Shown: positions 1 through 8,311 of the stretch, in pieces | How positions within the stretch are numbered: position 1 is the first letter of the stretch | Layout: every line of letters starts with the position of its first letter | Origin: Winogradskyella vincentii | GTDB lineage: Bacteria > Bacteroidota > Bacteroidia > Flavobacteriales > Flavobacteriaceae | Assembly: GCF_020166345.1 (NCBI RefSeq) | Contig: NZ_JAIUJS010000005.1 | Location: 94,645 to 158,644, forward strand | DNA length: 64,000 nt | Direction of reading: 5' to 3' | The notes under the pieces: generated by a model | Told to the model about the DNA's origin: nothing | What the model saw: the letters and a program-made list of their open reading frames with translations, nothing else | Databases searched by the model: none | Program-made: the position numbers and the translations under genes

Positions 1-810
1 CATAATTATTCTATTTTGTCTATTGTTTGCATTGTAACGCATCAATATTCCATATAACTCGACTAATTGGTCAGCTCGTTTCGATTGACCACTTCCTGTC
101 GTGATGTTGTAAACAGATTCAATAAGTATTGTTGGTGCATCTACACTAGGTATAATAAAATCCAAATTTTTTGCCAGTAATGGGAATTCCTTTTGGGTTT
201 CATAGATTAAATCAGCATTCACAGTATTTTTATAATTATCTAAATGCTTTTTTATTAATTTTTTTTCAACGTATTCCCCTACTTGATTTGAGTATTTTCC
301 TTGTATTTCGTTATCATTTAAAATTCTTTCAACATAACTAAACTGACTCAAATCGTTAATGAAATCTTGATCGTTCAATTTGAAATTTCTCATATAATAA
401 AGAGGCATTTCTCTCCCAATTCTTGAGCTTCGCGCATTAATGAAGAAATCAATTAATAAGGTTTTAAATTCTTGATTATTGATTAGCGTTCTACTAATTC
501 TTTCTACGTCCCATTCCGTTCTGAATTCCTGATTAAAAAACTTGAACCTTACTAAAGATGTTACCCTTTTAAGCCTTTCCTCTGAAAGACCTATGACAGA
601 AATAAATGCTTTTAATTTTTTTAATGCTGTTATACCATTTGCATCCGTTGTCAAAAACTCTGCTAACCCATCAATATCTGAAAATGAAGCACAATTATTA
701 TTTATTAATTGGGTTAGCGGAATAATCGTCCCAAGAAATGTATTATCAAAGTCATCATCTACCATAAATGACATACTATTTTTCCAATCTTCAAATGATA
801 ATTTATCCAT
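1..810 (-). CDS. Putative PD-(D/E)XK restriction endonuclease, MboI/DpnII-like (3' end cut by window)
   Basis: Reading from the ATG at 808-810, the minus strand stays open for 270 codons to the window edge, so the C-terminus is missing. Near residues 175-185 there is NQVGEYVEKKL, the kind of segment often found before a PD-(D/E)XK core. It is followed by LDFIIP with Asp217 and ILIESVYN with Glu231, then TTGSGQ and Lys244. From memory, MboI and DpnII show the same order: FDFVI, about 13 residues, then an E-x-N-Y/F strand and a GSGSK loop. The N-terminal SFEDWKNSMS also resembles the MboI N-terminus. The third catalytic position is Val here instead of Asn/Lys, unless the loop Lys replaces it. 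Family assignment is an inference from motifs. No methyltransferase gene is visible in the window; one could lie beyond the left edge. Confidence 0.5.
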   Translation of the reverse strand, partial: MDKLSFEDWKNSMSFMVDDDFDNTFLGTIIPLTQLINNNCASFSDIDGLAEFLTTDANGITALKKLKAFISVIGLSEERLKRVTSLVRFKFFNQEFRTEWDVERISRTLINNQEFKTLLIDFFINARSSRIGREMPLYYMRNFKLNDQDFINDLSQFSYVERILNDNEIQGKYSNQVGEYVEKKLIKKHLDNYKNTVNADLIYETQKEFPLLAKNLDFIIPSVDAPTILIESVYNITTGSGQSKRADQLVELYGILMRYNANNRQNRIIM

Positions 811-989
811 AAATTTTTTCTTAAAAGTAAGTATTTTTCTATATGTTGAGTAACGGTGTTAGCTATGGTTTCGTTACGAAATTTTTCATGAGTATCATAC
901 CACGGTATTCTTAAATTTAGTAAAAAGGCTCGAAATTCCGATTAGGAACTTCAACCGTTATTGCATATATACGTTGTTGTACAACGTAT
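811..989. other. Intergenic region with nested imperfect inverted repeats
   Basis: This 179-bp gap separates the nuclease gene from the 91-residue gene. Arms at about 840-862 and 946-969 are imperfectly complementary (TATATG...TAACGG in both after inversion). Inside lies TTTCGT-T-ACGAAA at 869-881. At the right end is a 9-bp inverted repeat, 969-977 with 981-989, directly before the stop codon of the neighbouring gene. Imperfect palindromes with nested shorter ones are typical of folded recombination sites, but that role is not shown. A simple terminator is unlikely because no T-tract follows. Confidence 0.45.
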
Positions 990-1265
990 TTATTCTCGTT
1001 TCTTTTTGTTAATTAAATCCCAAGTTTGTCTCGGTAGCCAACCTTGTTTGTTTGAACTTATTTCAGTCACAATAAACCTTCCATTTCCTAATTTTCCTCT
1101 AATCATATCAGACAGCTCGTTTGCGCTATCTTCGCTAATTATATAAAAAGCGTTAGGTAAGTCATAACGCCAATGGATAACCAAATTAGATTTATCCAAA
1201 CAGTTTTTTACTTTTTCTCTCGTCCCAAGAGAATTCGAGTATACTAATAAATATGCTTTTCTCAT
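990..1265 (-). CDS. Small conserved hypothetical protein, 91 residues, possibly ferredoxin-like fold
   Basis: Function not recognised. The protein begins with a strand-like YLLVYSN, then a helix-like stretch (residues 13-24), a strand pair around HWRYDLPNAFYIIS, a second helix (about 48-59) and a strand FIVTEIS. It ends in SNKQGWLPRQTWDLI and a basic tail. The beta-alpha-beta-beta-alpha-beta order would suit a ferredoxin-like fold such as those of small Cas2- or VapD-type proteins, but there is no sequence match I can claim. The ATG overlaps the stop of the upstream membrane-protein gene (ATGA at 1262-1265), so the two are almost certainly co-translated. It has no signal peptide and is probably cytosolic, working with the membrane partner. 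Confidence 0.7.
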   Translation of the reverse strand: MRKAYLLVYSNSLGTREKVKNCLDKSNLVIHWRYDLPNAFYIISEDSANELSDMIRGKLGNGRFIVTEISSNKQGWLPRQTWDLINKKKRE

Positions 1266-1648
1266 TGTTCTTCTTGGTTGTTTCGAGGTATTTCTACAGT
1301 TTCAGGGTTTTCACTAATTTCAATTGTTTCTGTGTCAATTATTTTTGGTTTGTTCTCGCCTTTTTCTTGAATTAGTTCCATTGACCTTTTTCTCAATTGA
1401 TATTCTTCCGATTGTAGTTTGTCTCTGTCCTTGACTAGCAGAAAGAAGAAACCCAAAATTGCAGTAATGACAGGTGAGACAATCAATATTATTAACCAAG
1501 TTGGTGTTTCTTCAATAAATGGCACTACAATTAAACTTGGTATTGTTATAATCGCACAAAGCCACAGAATAGGATTTAATGCACTTTTCACGTGTAATTT
1601 ACCTCCAGATTCAACAATCTTGGAAGCTATGTTTTCTTTTCCAATCAT
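1262..1648 (-). CDS. Small membrane protein with two transmembrane helices and a charged cytosolic tail
   Basis: Function not recognised. Residues about 26-44 and 50-72 are hydrophobic and look like a helical hairpin in the inner membrane. Residues 73-128 form a charged tail that becomes rich in Glu, Ile and Asn. The gene is first in a two-gene operon and overlaps the start of the 91-residue gene by four bases. A 13-bp perfect inverted repeat sits 27 bp upstream of its ATG, with two more palindromes further upstream, so expression may be controlled there. It could be a membrane anchor for the small partner protein; a membrane effector of a defence or toxin-antitoxin pair is possible but unsupported. 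Confidence 0.65.
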   Translation of the reverse strand: MIGKENIASKIVESGGKLHVKSALNPILWLCAIITIPSLIVVPFIEETPTWLIILIVSPVITAILGFFFLLVKDRDKLQSEEYQLRKRSMELIQEKGENKPKIIDTETIEISENPETVEIPRNNQEEQ

Positions 1649-1674
1649 TTGTTATTTCATATGTTGTAAAACGA

Positions 1675-1701
1675 GGGAATAAAGACAATGTCTTTATTCC
1701 C
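1675..1701. promoter_or_regulatory. 13-bp inverted repeat upstream of the two-gene operon
   Basis: GGGAATAAAGACA at 1675-1687 is perfectly complementary to 1689-1701, with a single base between. It lies 27 bp upstream of the start at 1648. It has no T-tract on either side, so an operator or leader hairpin is as likely as a terminator for the gene ending at 1835. Confidence 0.45.
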
Positions 1702-1746
1702 ACTATGTTTTATGCTTTAAAATTAGGATAATAGTAAAATGCATTC

Positions 1747-1781
1747 AATACGTAACCTTACGTATTTTTACAATTGTAAAA
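1747..1781. promoter_or_regulatory. Two adjacent palindromes
   Basis: AATACGTAA (1747-1755) pairs with TTACGTATT (1758-1766). This runs directly into the perfect 16-bp palindrome TTTTACAATTGTAAAA (1766-1781). Both lie between the operon at 990-1648 and the gene ending at 1835. They look like protein-binding sites, but no regulator gene is adjacent. Confidence 0.4.
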
Positions 1782-1834
1782 GTAAGATGTGACCTACAAT
1801 TTTTTTATGATATATATCAGTTTGGAGTTATTGT

Positions 1835-2341
1835 CTAATTGTTTTTTAGCGCATTAGTCAACTGTATGTAAAGTGTATTAAGAGGTGTTGTTATACCACT
1901 GAGATAGGCTCTATATTTTCTAATAGGTTTTCCTTTTTTAAAGTATGGGTTAGCATTATTGAGATCAAACGGTTTCCAACCCATATCGTATTTGCTATTT
2001 TGCTTTAAGTCTATGGCAGTTGGTCTAAATGTATATTGGTCGGCCGTAAACGTCATTGTAATGCTGTACTTAGCATTAAAATACTGTTTATCTAAACTGG
2101 TGGCATTGCCTTTGGTACTGGTAAATTGTATGGTTTCATTTTCAATAGTCTCAGCAATTGTAATATCGTAGTTTTCTGTATTGGCTTCAAGCCATTGCAG
2201 TGCTTTTGTATAAGTGTCACTAGCATCACTACTTATAGTTATAGATTTTGGCGTAAGACCTTCTTCTGTAATTTCAAATTTGTCTTGGCCAAACATTGAA
2301 ATACTTACTAAAACACTGAGACTAAATAGAAGATGCTTCAT
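1835..2341 (-). CDS. Secreted DUF4468-like (TBP-fold) protein
   Basis: 168 residues. The first 18 or so form a signal peptide ending in FGQ. The remainder matches what I recall of DUF4468, a beta-alpha fold of unknown role found in Bacteroidota envelope proteins: a helix with YTKALQWLE, then alternating strands with a kinase-free, non-catalytic look (no conserved His/Asp/Cys cluster), then a helix at the C-terminus. It starts 14 bp downstream of the methyltransferase stop and probably shares its transcript. Cellular role unknown; periplasmic or surface location inferred. Confidence 0.6.
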   Translation of the reverse strand: MKHLLFSLSVLVSISMFGQDKFEITEEGLTPKSITISSDASDTYTKALQWLEANTENYDITIAETIENETIQFTSTKGNATSLDKQYFNAKYSITMTFTADQYTFRPTAIDLKQNSKYDMGWKPFDLNNANPYFKKGKPIRKYRAYLSGITTPLNTLYIQLTNALKNN

Positions 2342-2355
2342 AAATAATATAAAAA

Positions 2356-3159
2356 TTAAGGTTTCCTAGTACCAAATATCACTCTATAGTTATAGGTTAA
2401 GGTATCACAAGGTGTAGTTGCAGTTTGTATTGCTTTTTTAAAAGCCGTAATCCCAATCTCATCCTCAGAAAACCCTCGCTTTAACAGAGCCTCTAAACCA
2501 CCTTGGCTTAGTGCAATACCAATAAATGTGTCGGTATTAAAGGCTTCGGTTTTATGGTAATAGGTTTCTTTTACATAGCTAAAAATACCGCTTTGCTCAA
2601 TATTATTGAGGTGATTGTGTTTTTCCCATTTATAGGCAATTTTTTCATCTAGCTTTTGTGTTAATCTATCAACGTTTGCAAACAACTTTTTATAGGCCAT
2701 CTCATAGTCGTAATTTGTACTTGGTGGCCAAATGACATCATAAATTAAGAGTACACCAGTATCTTTTAAAACTCGGTCTATTTCCTTTAGCGTGCTTTTG
2801 GGTTCCATCCAATGAAAGGATTGTGAACAGGTCACCAGATCAACAGAATTAGATGCTATTCCCGTATCATGCGCAAAGCCTTGCTGATAAGATATGTGTT
2901 TTGCTTTGGTCTTTGCTCTTGCAACGGTTAGCATTTCTTCACTAGGCTCAATACCAATTATATTATTACCGTATGCACTGAGTACCCTTGTAGACAAACC
3001 CGTGCCACAGCCTAAATCTAAAATAAAGTCTGCTTTCTCAACACCTAAATACTTAAGACCTTGAAGAATGTTGTCTTGTGGTGGTTCTGGCCTATAGTCA
3101 TCGTATAATGACACATAAGATTGACCTGTAAATCGTTCTGCATTGCGCTTTAAATCCAA
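2356..3159 (-). CDS. Class I SAM-dependent methyltransferase
   Basis: 267 residues, no signal peptide. Motif I DLGCGTG is at residues 48-54 and forms the SAM-binding loop. IIGIEPSEEML follows with the acidic residue that binds the ribose. CSQSFHWME and the DRVLKDTGVLLIYD segment complete a Methyltransf_11 (UbiE/Tam-like) domain. The C-terminal third resembles trans-aconitate methyltransferase relatives but is not diagnostic, so the substrate is unknown. It lies upstream of the DUF4468-like gene with a short gap, which suggests co-transcription. Confidence 0.85.
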   Translation of the reverse strand: MDLKRNAERFTGQSYVSLYDDYRPEPPQDNILQGLKYLGVEKADFILDLGCGTGLSTRVLSAYGNNIIGIEPSEEMLTVARAKTKAKHISYQQGFAHDTGIASNSVDLVTCSQSFHWMEPKSTLKEIDRVLKDTGVLLIYDVIWPPSTNYDYEMAYKKLFANVDRLTQKLDEKIAYKWEKHNHLNNIEQSGIFSYVKETYYHKTEAFNTDTFIGIALSQGGLEALLKRGFSEDEIGITAFKKAIQTATTPCDTLTYNYRVIFGTRKP

Positions 3160-3231
3160 CTTAGCTTTTTGATTACTTGTGATACACTAAGATAGGGAAA
3201 AGTTACTGCTCATATTTGGATGTAGTTCCTT

Positions 3232-5310
3232 TTATGAAGCTATAGTCTTTCTATCCACAAAATACATGTCTATATCGCCTTTACCCTTAGCTTTTATTTT
3301 ACCGCGATTAGTAAAGGTAAAATCATCATCATCCTTAAGCAATTGGTAGGAAGCTTCACTAATATTTACCTTACCAACCTCACCAGAAGACTCCATACGG
3401 CTCGCTGTATTTACGGTATCGCCCCAAATATCGTATTGGAATTTTTTAACGCCCACAATACCTGCTACCACTGGACCTGTATGGATACCAACACGCATTT
3501 CAAACGCTGGTAAGCCTTTCGCATCCATTTCTGCCTTTCGGTTTATTATAAAATCTCGCATGTCTAAAGCGGCCAAAACTGTGTTTTTAATAGCCGTATC
3601 ATCTGGAACAGGCAAACCACCTGCGGCCATATAGGCATCACCAATAGTTTTAATTTTTTCTATACCGTAGGTTTCCATAATACCATCGAAAGCCTCGAAA
3701 CAGGTGTTTATTTCATTGACCAATTCTGCAGCGGTGAGCACTTCACTTTGTTCTGTGAAGCCTTTGAAATCTGTAAATATAATACTGACCATATCAAAAT
3801 CCCGCGCATCAGCCTTACCCTTTTCCTTTAGCTCTTCTGCAATTTCAGCTGGTAGGATATTAAGTAGCAGATTTTCAGACCGATCTTTTTCCTTTTCTAT
3901 AATGGCCTTTGATTTACGCACATAACGCAAACGACTATATATACCACCAGCACCCAATAATATAAATGCCGTAACACCATACAGTACATTCCGTGTTTGA
4001 TTTTTTTGTCGTACTTCTTCTTGGTGTGCCATTTCTACCTTACGCTCTTTTTCTACTGTTGCCAAACTATCTGCAGTGACTTGTTTGGCAAATTCCATTT
4101 GTTGTAGTTTTTTACCTGTCTCTTCCGCTTTTAAACTATCTTTAATAGAATTAAGCAACTCGAAGTATTCTAAGGCTTTGTTTGAATTACCTGTTGACTT
4201 GTAATTTTCATATAAGCAATCGCAGCTTTCTTCTTGTTTTTCTAAATTACCTATAGCCTTAGCAAGTTTATAACTCCTATTGCAGTAGTCTAAAGATAAT
4301 TTATAGTTTTTTTTCTCTTTATAAAGGACTCCAATTCTATAAAGTGCTTCAGCAATTCCCTGTTTTTCGTTTATTTCTTCTTTTATTTTTAAGCTTTCCT
4401 CGAAGTTTTCTAATGCTGGTTTTACATCTCCTTCTTTTTGACTAAGCAAACCAAGCTTTAATAATGTCGATGAAATACCTAATTTTTCACCTGTATCCTT
4501 CTGAAGTTGTAATGCTTGATTATAATAGTCTTTTGATTTGTCTATATCACCAAGTTCTGAATATACACTCCCTATAGAACTGAGTACGCTAGAATAAGTA
4601 TACTTATCAGTTTTAATACCTTCTATATTAAGGCATTTATTAAAATACTCTAATGCTTTAGTATATTCTTTATTCCCATAATATTTACTACCAATATTTG
4701 CTAAGCCTTGAACCATACCTCTTTTATGATCTTCTTCTATAAAGATATCTAATGATTCAATATAGTAATCAATCGCTTTCGATGTGTTTCCCATACCACC
4801 ATGAATGTTCCCAATAATGTTTAAGGTATTTGCGACTCTCAATTTTAAATCGAGTTCTTCAAATAATTCTAACGATTTTTGCGAATTTTGGAGGGCATTA
4901 GGATAGTCACTCTGAAAAAAGTAAATCAAACCAATATTGCCTAGTACCATAGCCTTTCCACTTTTATCACCCGACTCTTCTGCAATGACCTCATTTTTTT
5001 TAAAAAAGTCTATGGCTTTATCATAATCACCCTTTCTAGACCAGTAGGCACCTTTAAAATTATTAGCATGTTTTTTCGCGTAACTCAAGTCCTTTTCAAT
5101 ACCAAATTCTAATAATTTATCCGATAGAATTAAAAGACTATCTATGTCAGTAACAACAAAGGAATTGATATAATCTACATAGGCATAGGCCCTATCGTAG
5201 TCTGTTTTAGATTCATCTTTCCATGTTGCATAAAGAGAATCTAATTTAGTTTGGGCACTAAGGTTAAACCCTATTAAACTCAATAAGGCAATAAGAAATA
5301 TTCTGGTCAT
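3232..5310 (-). CDS. TPR-repeat membrane adenylate cyclase (class III)
   Basis: 692 residues. An N-terminal signal peptide (about 1-19) is followed by a periplasmic array of tetratricopeptide repeats (about 60-390), a short coiled region, one transmembrane helix near 443-462, a linker and a class III cyclase domain (about 507-690). Metal-binding Asp514 (FTDF) and Asp558 (IGDAYM) are present, as are the transition-state residues Asn634 and Arg638 (NTASRM). The purine-specificity positions are Lys554 and Asp627 (YDIWGD), the combination known for ATP rather than GTP, so cAMP is the predicted product. The layout suggests that something bound by the outer TPR domain sets cytosolic cyclase activity. 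Complete and apparently monocistronic. Confidence 0.9.
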   Translation of the reverse strand: MTRIFLIALLSLIGFNLSAQTKLDSLYATWKDESKTDYDRAYAYVDYINSFVVTDIDSLLILSDKLLEFGIEKDLSYAKKHANNFKGAYWSRKGDYDKAIDFFKKNEVIAEESGDKSGKAMVLGNIGLIYFFQSDYPNALQNSQKSLELFEELDLKLRVANTLNIIGNIHGGMGNTSKAIDYYIESLDIFIEEDHKRGMVQGLANIGSKYYGNKEYTKALEYFNKCLNIEGIKTDKYTYSSVLSSIGSVYSELGDIDKSKDYYNQALQLQKDTGEKLGISSTLLKLGLLSQKEGDVKPALENFEESLKIKEEINEKQGIAEALYRIGVLYKEKKNYKLSLDYCNRSYKLAKAIGNLEKQEESCDCLYENYKSTGNSNKALEYFELLNSIKDSLKAEETGKKLQQMEFAKQVTADSLATVEKERKVEMAHQEEVRQKNQTRNVLYGVTAFILLGAGGIYSRLRYVRKSKAIIEKEKDRSENLLLNILPAEIAEELKEKGKADARDFDMVSIIFTDFKGFTEQSEVLTAAELVNEINTCFEAFDGIMETYGIEKIKTIGDAYMAAGGLPVPDDTAIKNTVLAALDMRDFIINRKAEMDAKGLPAFEMRVGIHTGPVVAGIVGVKKFQYDIWGDTVNTASRMESSGEVGKVNISEASYQLLKDDDDFTFTNRGKIKAKGKGDIDMYFVDRKTIAS

Positions 5311-5454
5311 TGGTTGGTTTTATTAGAATGATCTCAAACGGAGCAAAGAAAGACCACAGTGAACATTGTTGGTTGTTCACTAAGTTAGTATTTCTAAATT
5401 AAACTACGCTATTACATATAACCAAATTTTAAAAACAAGAAACGTTACGAATTA

Positions 5455-6396
5455 TTAGAATTCAGAAATATGTTTTTTGGCTAACTCAAACTCAGCAAGC
5501 ATATCGTTTACGATGGTTGCTACCGGTTTTACATCGTGTATGAGACCAGCAATCTGACCAATTTCTAGTTCGCCATCATCTAAATCACCTTCAAACATAC
5601 CACGCTTGGCACGTGCTCTACCCAAAAGTTCTTTTAACTGTTCTGGAGTTGGTGCGGTTTTATAGAGTTCTTGTACCTCGTTGTAAAACTTATTTTTAAT
5701 TAAACGTACTGGTGCCAATTCTTTTAAGGTCAATTGCGTATCACCTTCCTTTGCATCTACCACAACCTGCTTAAAGTCGGCATGTGCAGAAGATTCTTCA
5801 CTAGCTACAAAACGGCTTCCCACCTGCACGCCATCTGCACCCAAAACCATACAAGCTAACATAGCACGACCTGTTGCTATTCCACCTGCAGCAATCAAAG
5901 GAATATTAAGATGTTCCTTAACCATTGGGATTAAGGTTAATGTTGTGGTTTCATCACGTCCGTTATGACCTCCCGCTTCAAAACCTTCAGCAACAACAGC
6001 ATCTACACCAGCATCTTGTGCCTTCAGCGCAAACTTTACAGAGCTAACCACGTGCACCACAGTAATACCTTGGTCCTGTAACCACTTGGTCCAGGTTTTT
6101 GGATTTCCGGCAGAAGTAAATACAATTTTTACACCTTCCTCTACGATGATATCCATGATTTCCTTGATATTAGGATATAGCATAGGCACATTAACACCAA
6201 AGGGTTTATCTGTTGCTTGTTTGCATTTTTGGATATGCTCACGCAATACGTCTGGATACATAGAGCCAGCTCCTATCAATCCCAAAATACCTGCGTTACT
6301 TGCGGCAGATGCTAATCGCCAACCACTGTTCCAGATCATACCTGCTTGTATGATTGGGTGGTCTATATTAAAGAGTTGGGTTATTCTGTTTTTCAT
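5455..6396 (-). CDS. Nitronate monooxygenase / FabK-like FMN enzyme
   Basis: About 313 residues from the Met at 6394-6396 (MKNRITQLF). An upstream Met at 6429 adds 11 residues that do not fit the family, so the shorter start is preferred. The TIM-barrel FMN fold shows HPIIQAGM near the start, EGFEAGGHNG with the usual catalytic His, and phosphate-binding PLIAAGGIATG and GADGVQVGSRF. The family oxidises alkyl nitronates; the closely related FabK (enoyl-ACP reductase II) has nearly the same motifs, so the substrate is not certain. Cytosolic. No obvious operon partner. Confidence 0.82.
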   Translation of the reverse strand: MKNRITQLFNIDHPIIQAGMIWNSGWRLASAASNAGILGLIGAGSMYPDVLREHIQKCKQATDKPFGVNVPMLYPNIKEIMDIIVEEGVKIVFTSAGNPKTWTKWLQDQGITVVHVVSSVKFALKAQDAGVDAVVAEGFEAGGHNGRDETTTLTLIPMVKEHLNIPLIAAGGIATGRAMLACMVLGADGVQVGSRFVASEESSAHADFKQVVVDAKEGDTQLTLKELAPVRLIKNKFYNEVQELYKTAPTPEQLKELLGRARAKRGMFEGDLDDGELEIGQIAGLIHDVKPVATIVNDMLAEFELAKKHISEF

Positions 6397-6484
6397 TGGT
6401 ATTTGCTTCGTGTAAAATGAGATTACCACGTCTCTCGATTATCATCGAAATCCTCGCAATGACATTTAAATTGATCATAAAATT

Positions 6485-6601
6485 CGTCAATTCGAGTGAA
6501 TTTCACGAATGTATATGAGAGAAATTTTTATCGAGAATTAGAATTAAAGTGTAAAAGGTTCTCGATACATCCCAATAACAATTGGGACACTCGAACTGAC
6601 G
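6485..6601. repeat. REPIN-like inverted pair of short repeats
   Basis: CGTCAATTCGAGTG (6485-6498) is the inverted match, 13 of 14 bases, of 6588-6601. Inner arms TATCGAGAAT (6529-6538) and GTTCTCGATA (6558-6567) also pair. The second unit contains its own hairpin (TCCCAAT...ATTGGGA). Two units in opposite orientation inside one gap is the architecture of REPIN elements. The adjoining 6421-6470 stretch (GTCATTGCGAGG in reverse) resembles another interspersed repeat I associate with flavobacterial intergenic DNA; that last point is from memory. Confidence 0.6.
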
Positions 6602-6606
6602 GCAAT

Positions 6607-6642
6607 CTTCAATTTATTTTTCATGAAAAATGGTCTTAGGTC
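6607..6642 (+). repeat. 36-bp intergenic repeat, copy 1
   Basis: This 36-bp stretch matches 8557-8592 at 30 of 36 positions, including the shared ends CTTCAATT and TCTTAGGTC. It directly follows the REPIN-like pair, so it may be the outer flank of the same element family. Confidence 0.55.
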
Positions 6643-6694
6643 ATTTAAAAAGTAGGATTAAAAAACACCTACACCATAAATTAAACCCAAACAT

Positions 6695-8311
6695 CTATTT
6701 CTTGATAAGCTTGTAGGTTTTGGAAATACCTTCAGAATTAAGTTCTAAAATAAAGAGTCCTGGAGCCATAAACGAAACATCAACCGTATTAAAAGTGTTG
6801 GTAACGTTGGTGTTTAAAATTCGTTGTCCTAGTTGGTTGTAGATATTGAGTTCAGCATTAATATCGTCCTCTGGGAATTGAATATATAATTCATCAGCAA
6901 CTGGATTTGGATACATCGTAAACTCAGGTCTTAAATTCTCATCTAAACTCAAAGCGATGTCCTTTGCCACGTCTAAGTCTGGAATACCATGACCCAATAA
7001 ATCATCTGGTGCATTATATTGTGATGCAGACTGCCTTACATAATCCATAACCTCTGTTGGTGAAGCATATGGTATAGCCTGCCATAAAGACGCAATTCCT
7101 CCACAAAGTATAGGACTGCTAAAGGACGTTCCGTTATTCTGGGTAATATTATTATTCTGATCTACAACATAAGATGCTCCTCCTCTAGCGACTACGTCTG
7201 GTTTTTGGTAACCTACTTGTGCGGCACCACCTTGACTACTGAACGCGACATAGTTTCCATTGGCATCAACTGCACCAACAGAAAGTACGTCTGGCGAATC
7301 AGCAGGAGCACCTACCGTTTGCCATGTTGTAGCGCCAGCATTACCAGCACTAACCACTACCAAGATTCCTTTTTCAACTGCTATAGAAGCCCCTTTAGAA
7401 ATAAAGGCCACTTGACCATTCATATCAGCAGGTGTATAATCGTAATTACTATTATCAAACACACGATATCCCAATGAAGTATTGATCATATCTACACCAA
7501 GACTATCAGCACGTTCCGCTGCTTCTACCCAATAGCTCTCCTCTACCGGATTTTCACTAGAAACATCTTCAGTTAAAAACAAATAGTAGGACGCATCAGG
7601 TGCAGTACCCACAAATTGATCTTGTATGTAACCAGCCATATCACTGAGCACACGTGTCCCATGAGAACTTGCCGTATTGGCATAAACATCTGCATTTCTT
7701 GTTACAAAATCATAGCCATCTAGTAAATCACCATTATCACGCAATCGTTGAAATGCTCCCATAGTATTCACATTTGGAAAACCTGAGTCCATGACCGCAA
7801 TAGTAATACCTTCACCTGTAAAATCATCAACATGGAGATTGTCTGCATTAATCATTTCTACCTGATTTTGCGTATCACCATAATTAAAAACTACCTGTTG
7901 TTCGAAATTGTCGTATTTATCTTGGACATGAAACTCCCTTGAGCCAGAATTGAGACTGTTATCTGCAAAGTCTATACTATCTACATAAGTTAGCACATCG
8001 AGTGCACTAATAGCAGCTTCGGTTCCTCTGACATGGACCGCATTAAACCATTTTGATTTGGCCATTACGGTTATTCCTGTTTGTGTTTTTAAATCTGCAA
8101 TATAGGTTTCATTTACAGGCACATCGCGCTCATCAATCGCAATATTATGATGTTGTTTACGATCGATTGCTTTTTGGGTAAGAATAGTAATTGGATTTGC
8201 TAAAGACGACGCAACATTTGGTTTATCGGTTAAGTAAATCCAAGCGTCTTGTTGGGCTGTTGCAGTTATTGAAATTTGGAACAATAAAAGCATGAATATG
8301 TTTCTAAACAT
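6695..8311 (-). CDS. Secreted subtilisin-family (S8) peptidase with T9SS sorting domain
   Basis: 538 residues. Signal peptide at about 1-19, then a propeptide-like region (I9-type). The S8 catalytic domain has Asp175 (AVMDSG), His217 (SSHGTR), oxyanion Asn324 (SAGN) and nucleophile Ser396 (NGTSFSSP). The last 80 or so residues form a type A T9SS C-terminal domain beginning at FTMYPNPVADEL and ending in a KLIKK-like tail. The protein should cross the inner membrane by Sec, then the outer membrane by the Por system, and be released or surface-anchored. Likely an extracellular protease for protein nutrition. All catalytic residues are present. Confidence 0.93.
   Translation of the reverse strand: MFRNIFMLLLFQISITATAQQDAWIYLTDKPNVASSLANPITILTQKAIDRKQHHNIAIDERDVPVNETYIADLKTQTGITVMAKSKWFNAVHVRGTEAAISALDVLTYVDSIDFADNSLNSGSREFHVQDKYDNFEQQVVFNYGDTQNQVEMINADNLHVDDFTGEGITIAVMDSGFPNVNTMGAFQRLRDNGDLLDGYDFVTRNADVYANTASSHGTRVLSDMAGYIQDQFVGTAPDASYYLFLTEDVSSENPVEESYWVEAAERADSLGVDMINTSLGYRVFDNSNYDYTPADMNGQVAFISKGASIAVEKGILVVVSAGNAGATTWQTVGAPADSPDVLSVGAVDANGNYVAFSSQGGAAQVGYQKPDVVARGGASYVVDQNNNITQNNGTSFSSPILCGGIASLWQAIPYASPTEVMDYVRQSASQYNAPDDLLGHGIPDLDVAKDIALSLDENLRPEFTMYPNPVADELYIQFPEDDINAELNIYNQLGQRILNTNVTNTFNTVDVSFMAPGLFILELNSEGISKTYKLIKK

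Noticed and set aside
542..853. Plus-strand 103-residue reading frame
   Set aside because: It lies opposite the 270-codon nuclease frame and has no recognisable motif; a shadow frame.
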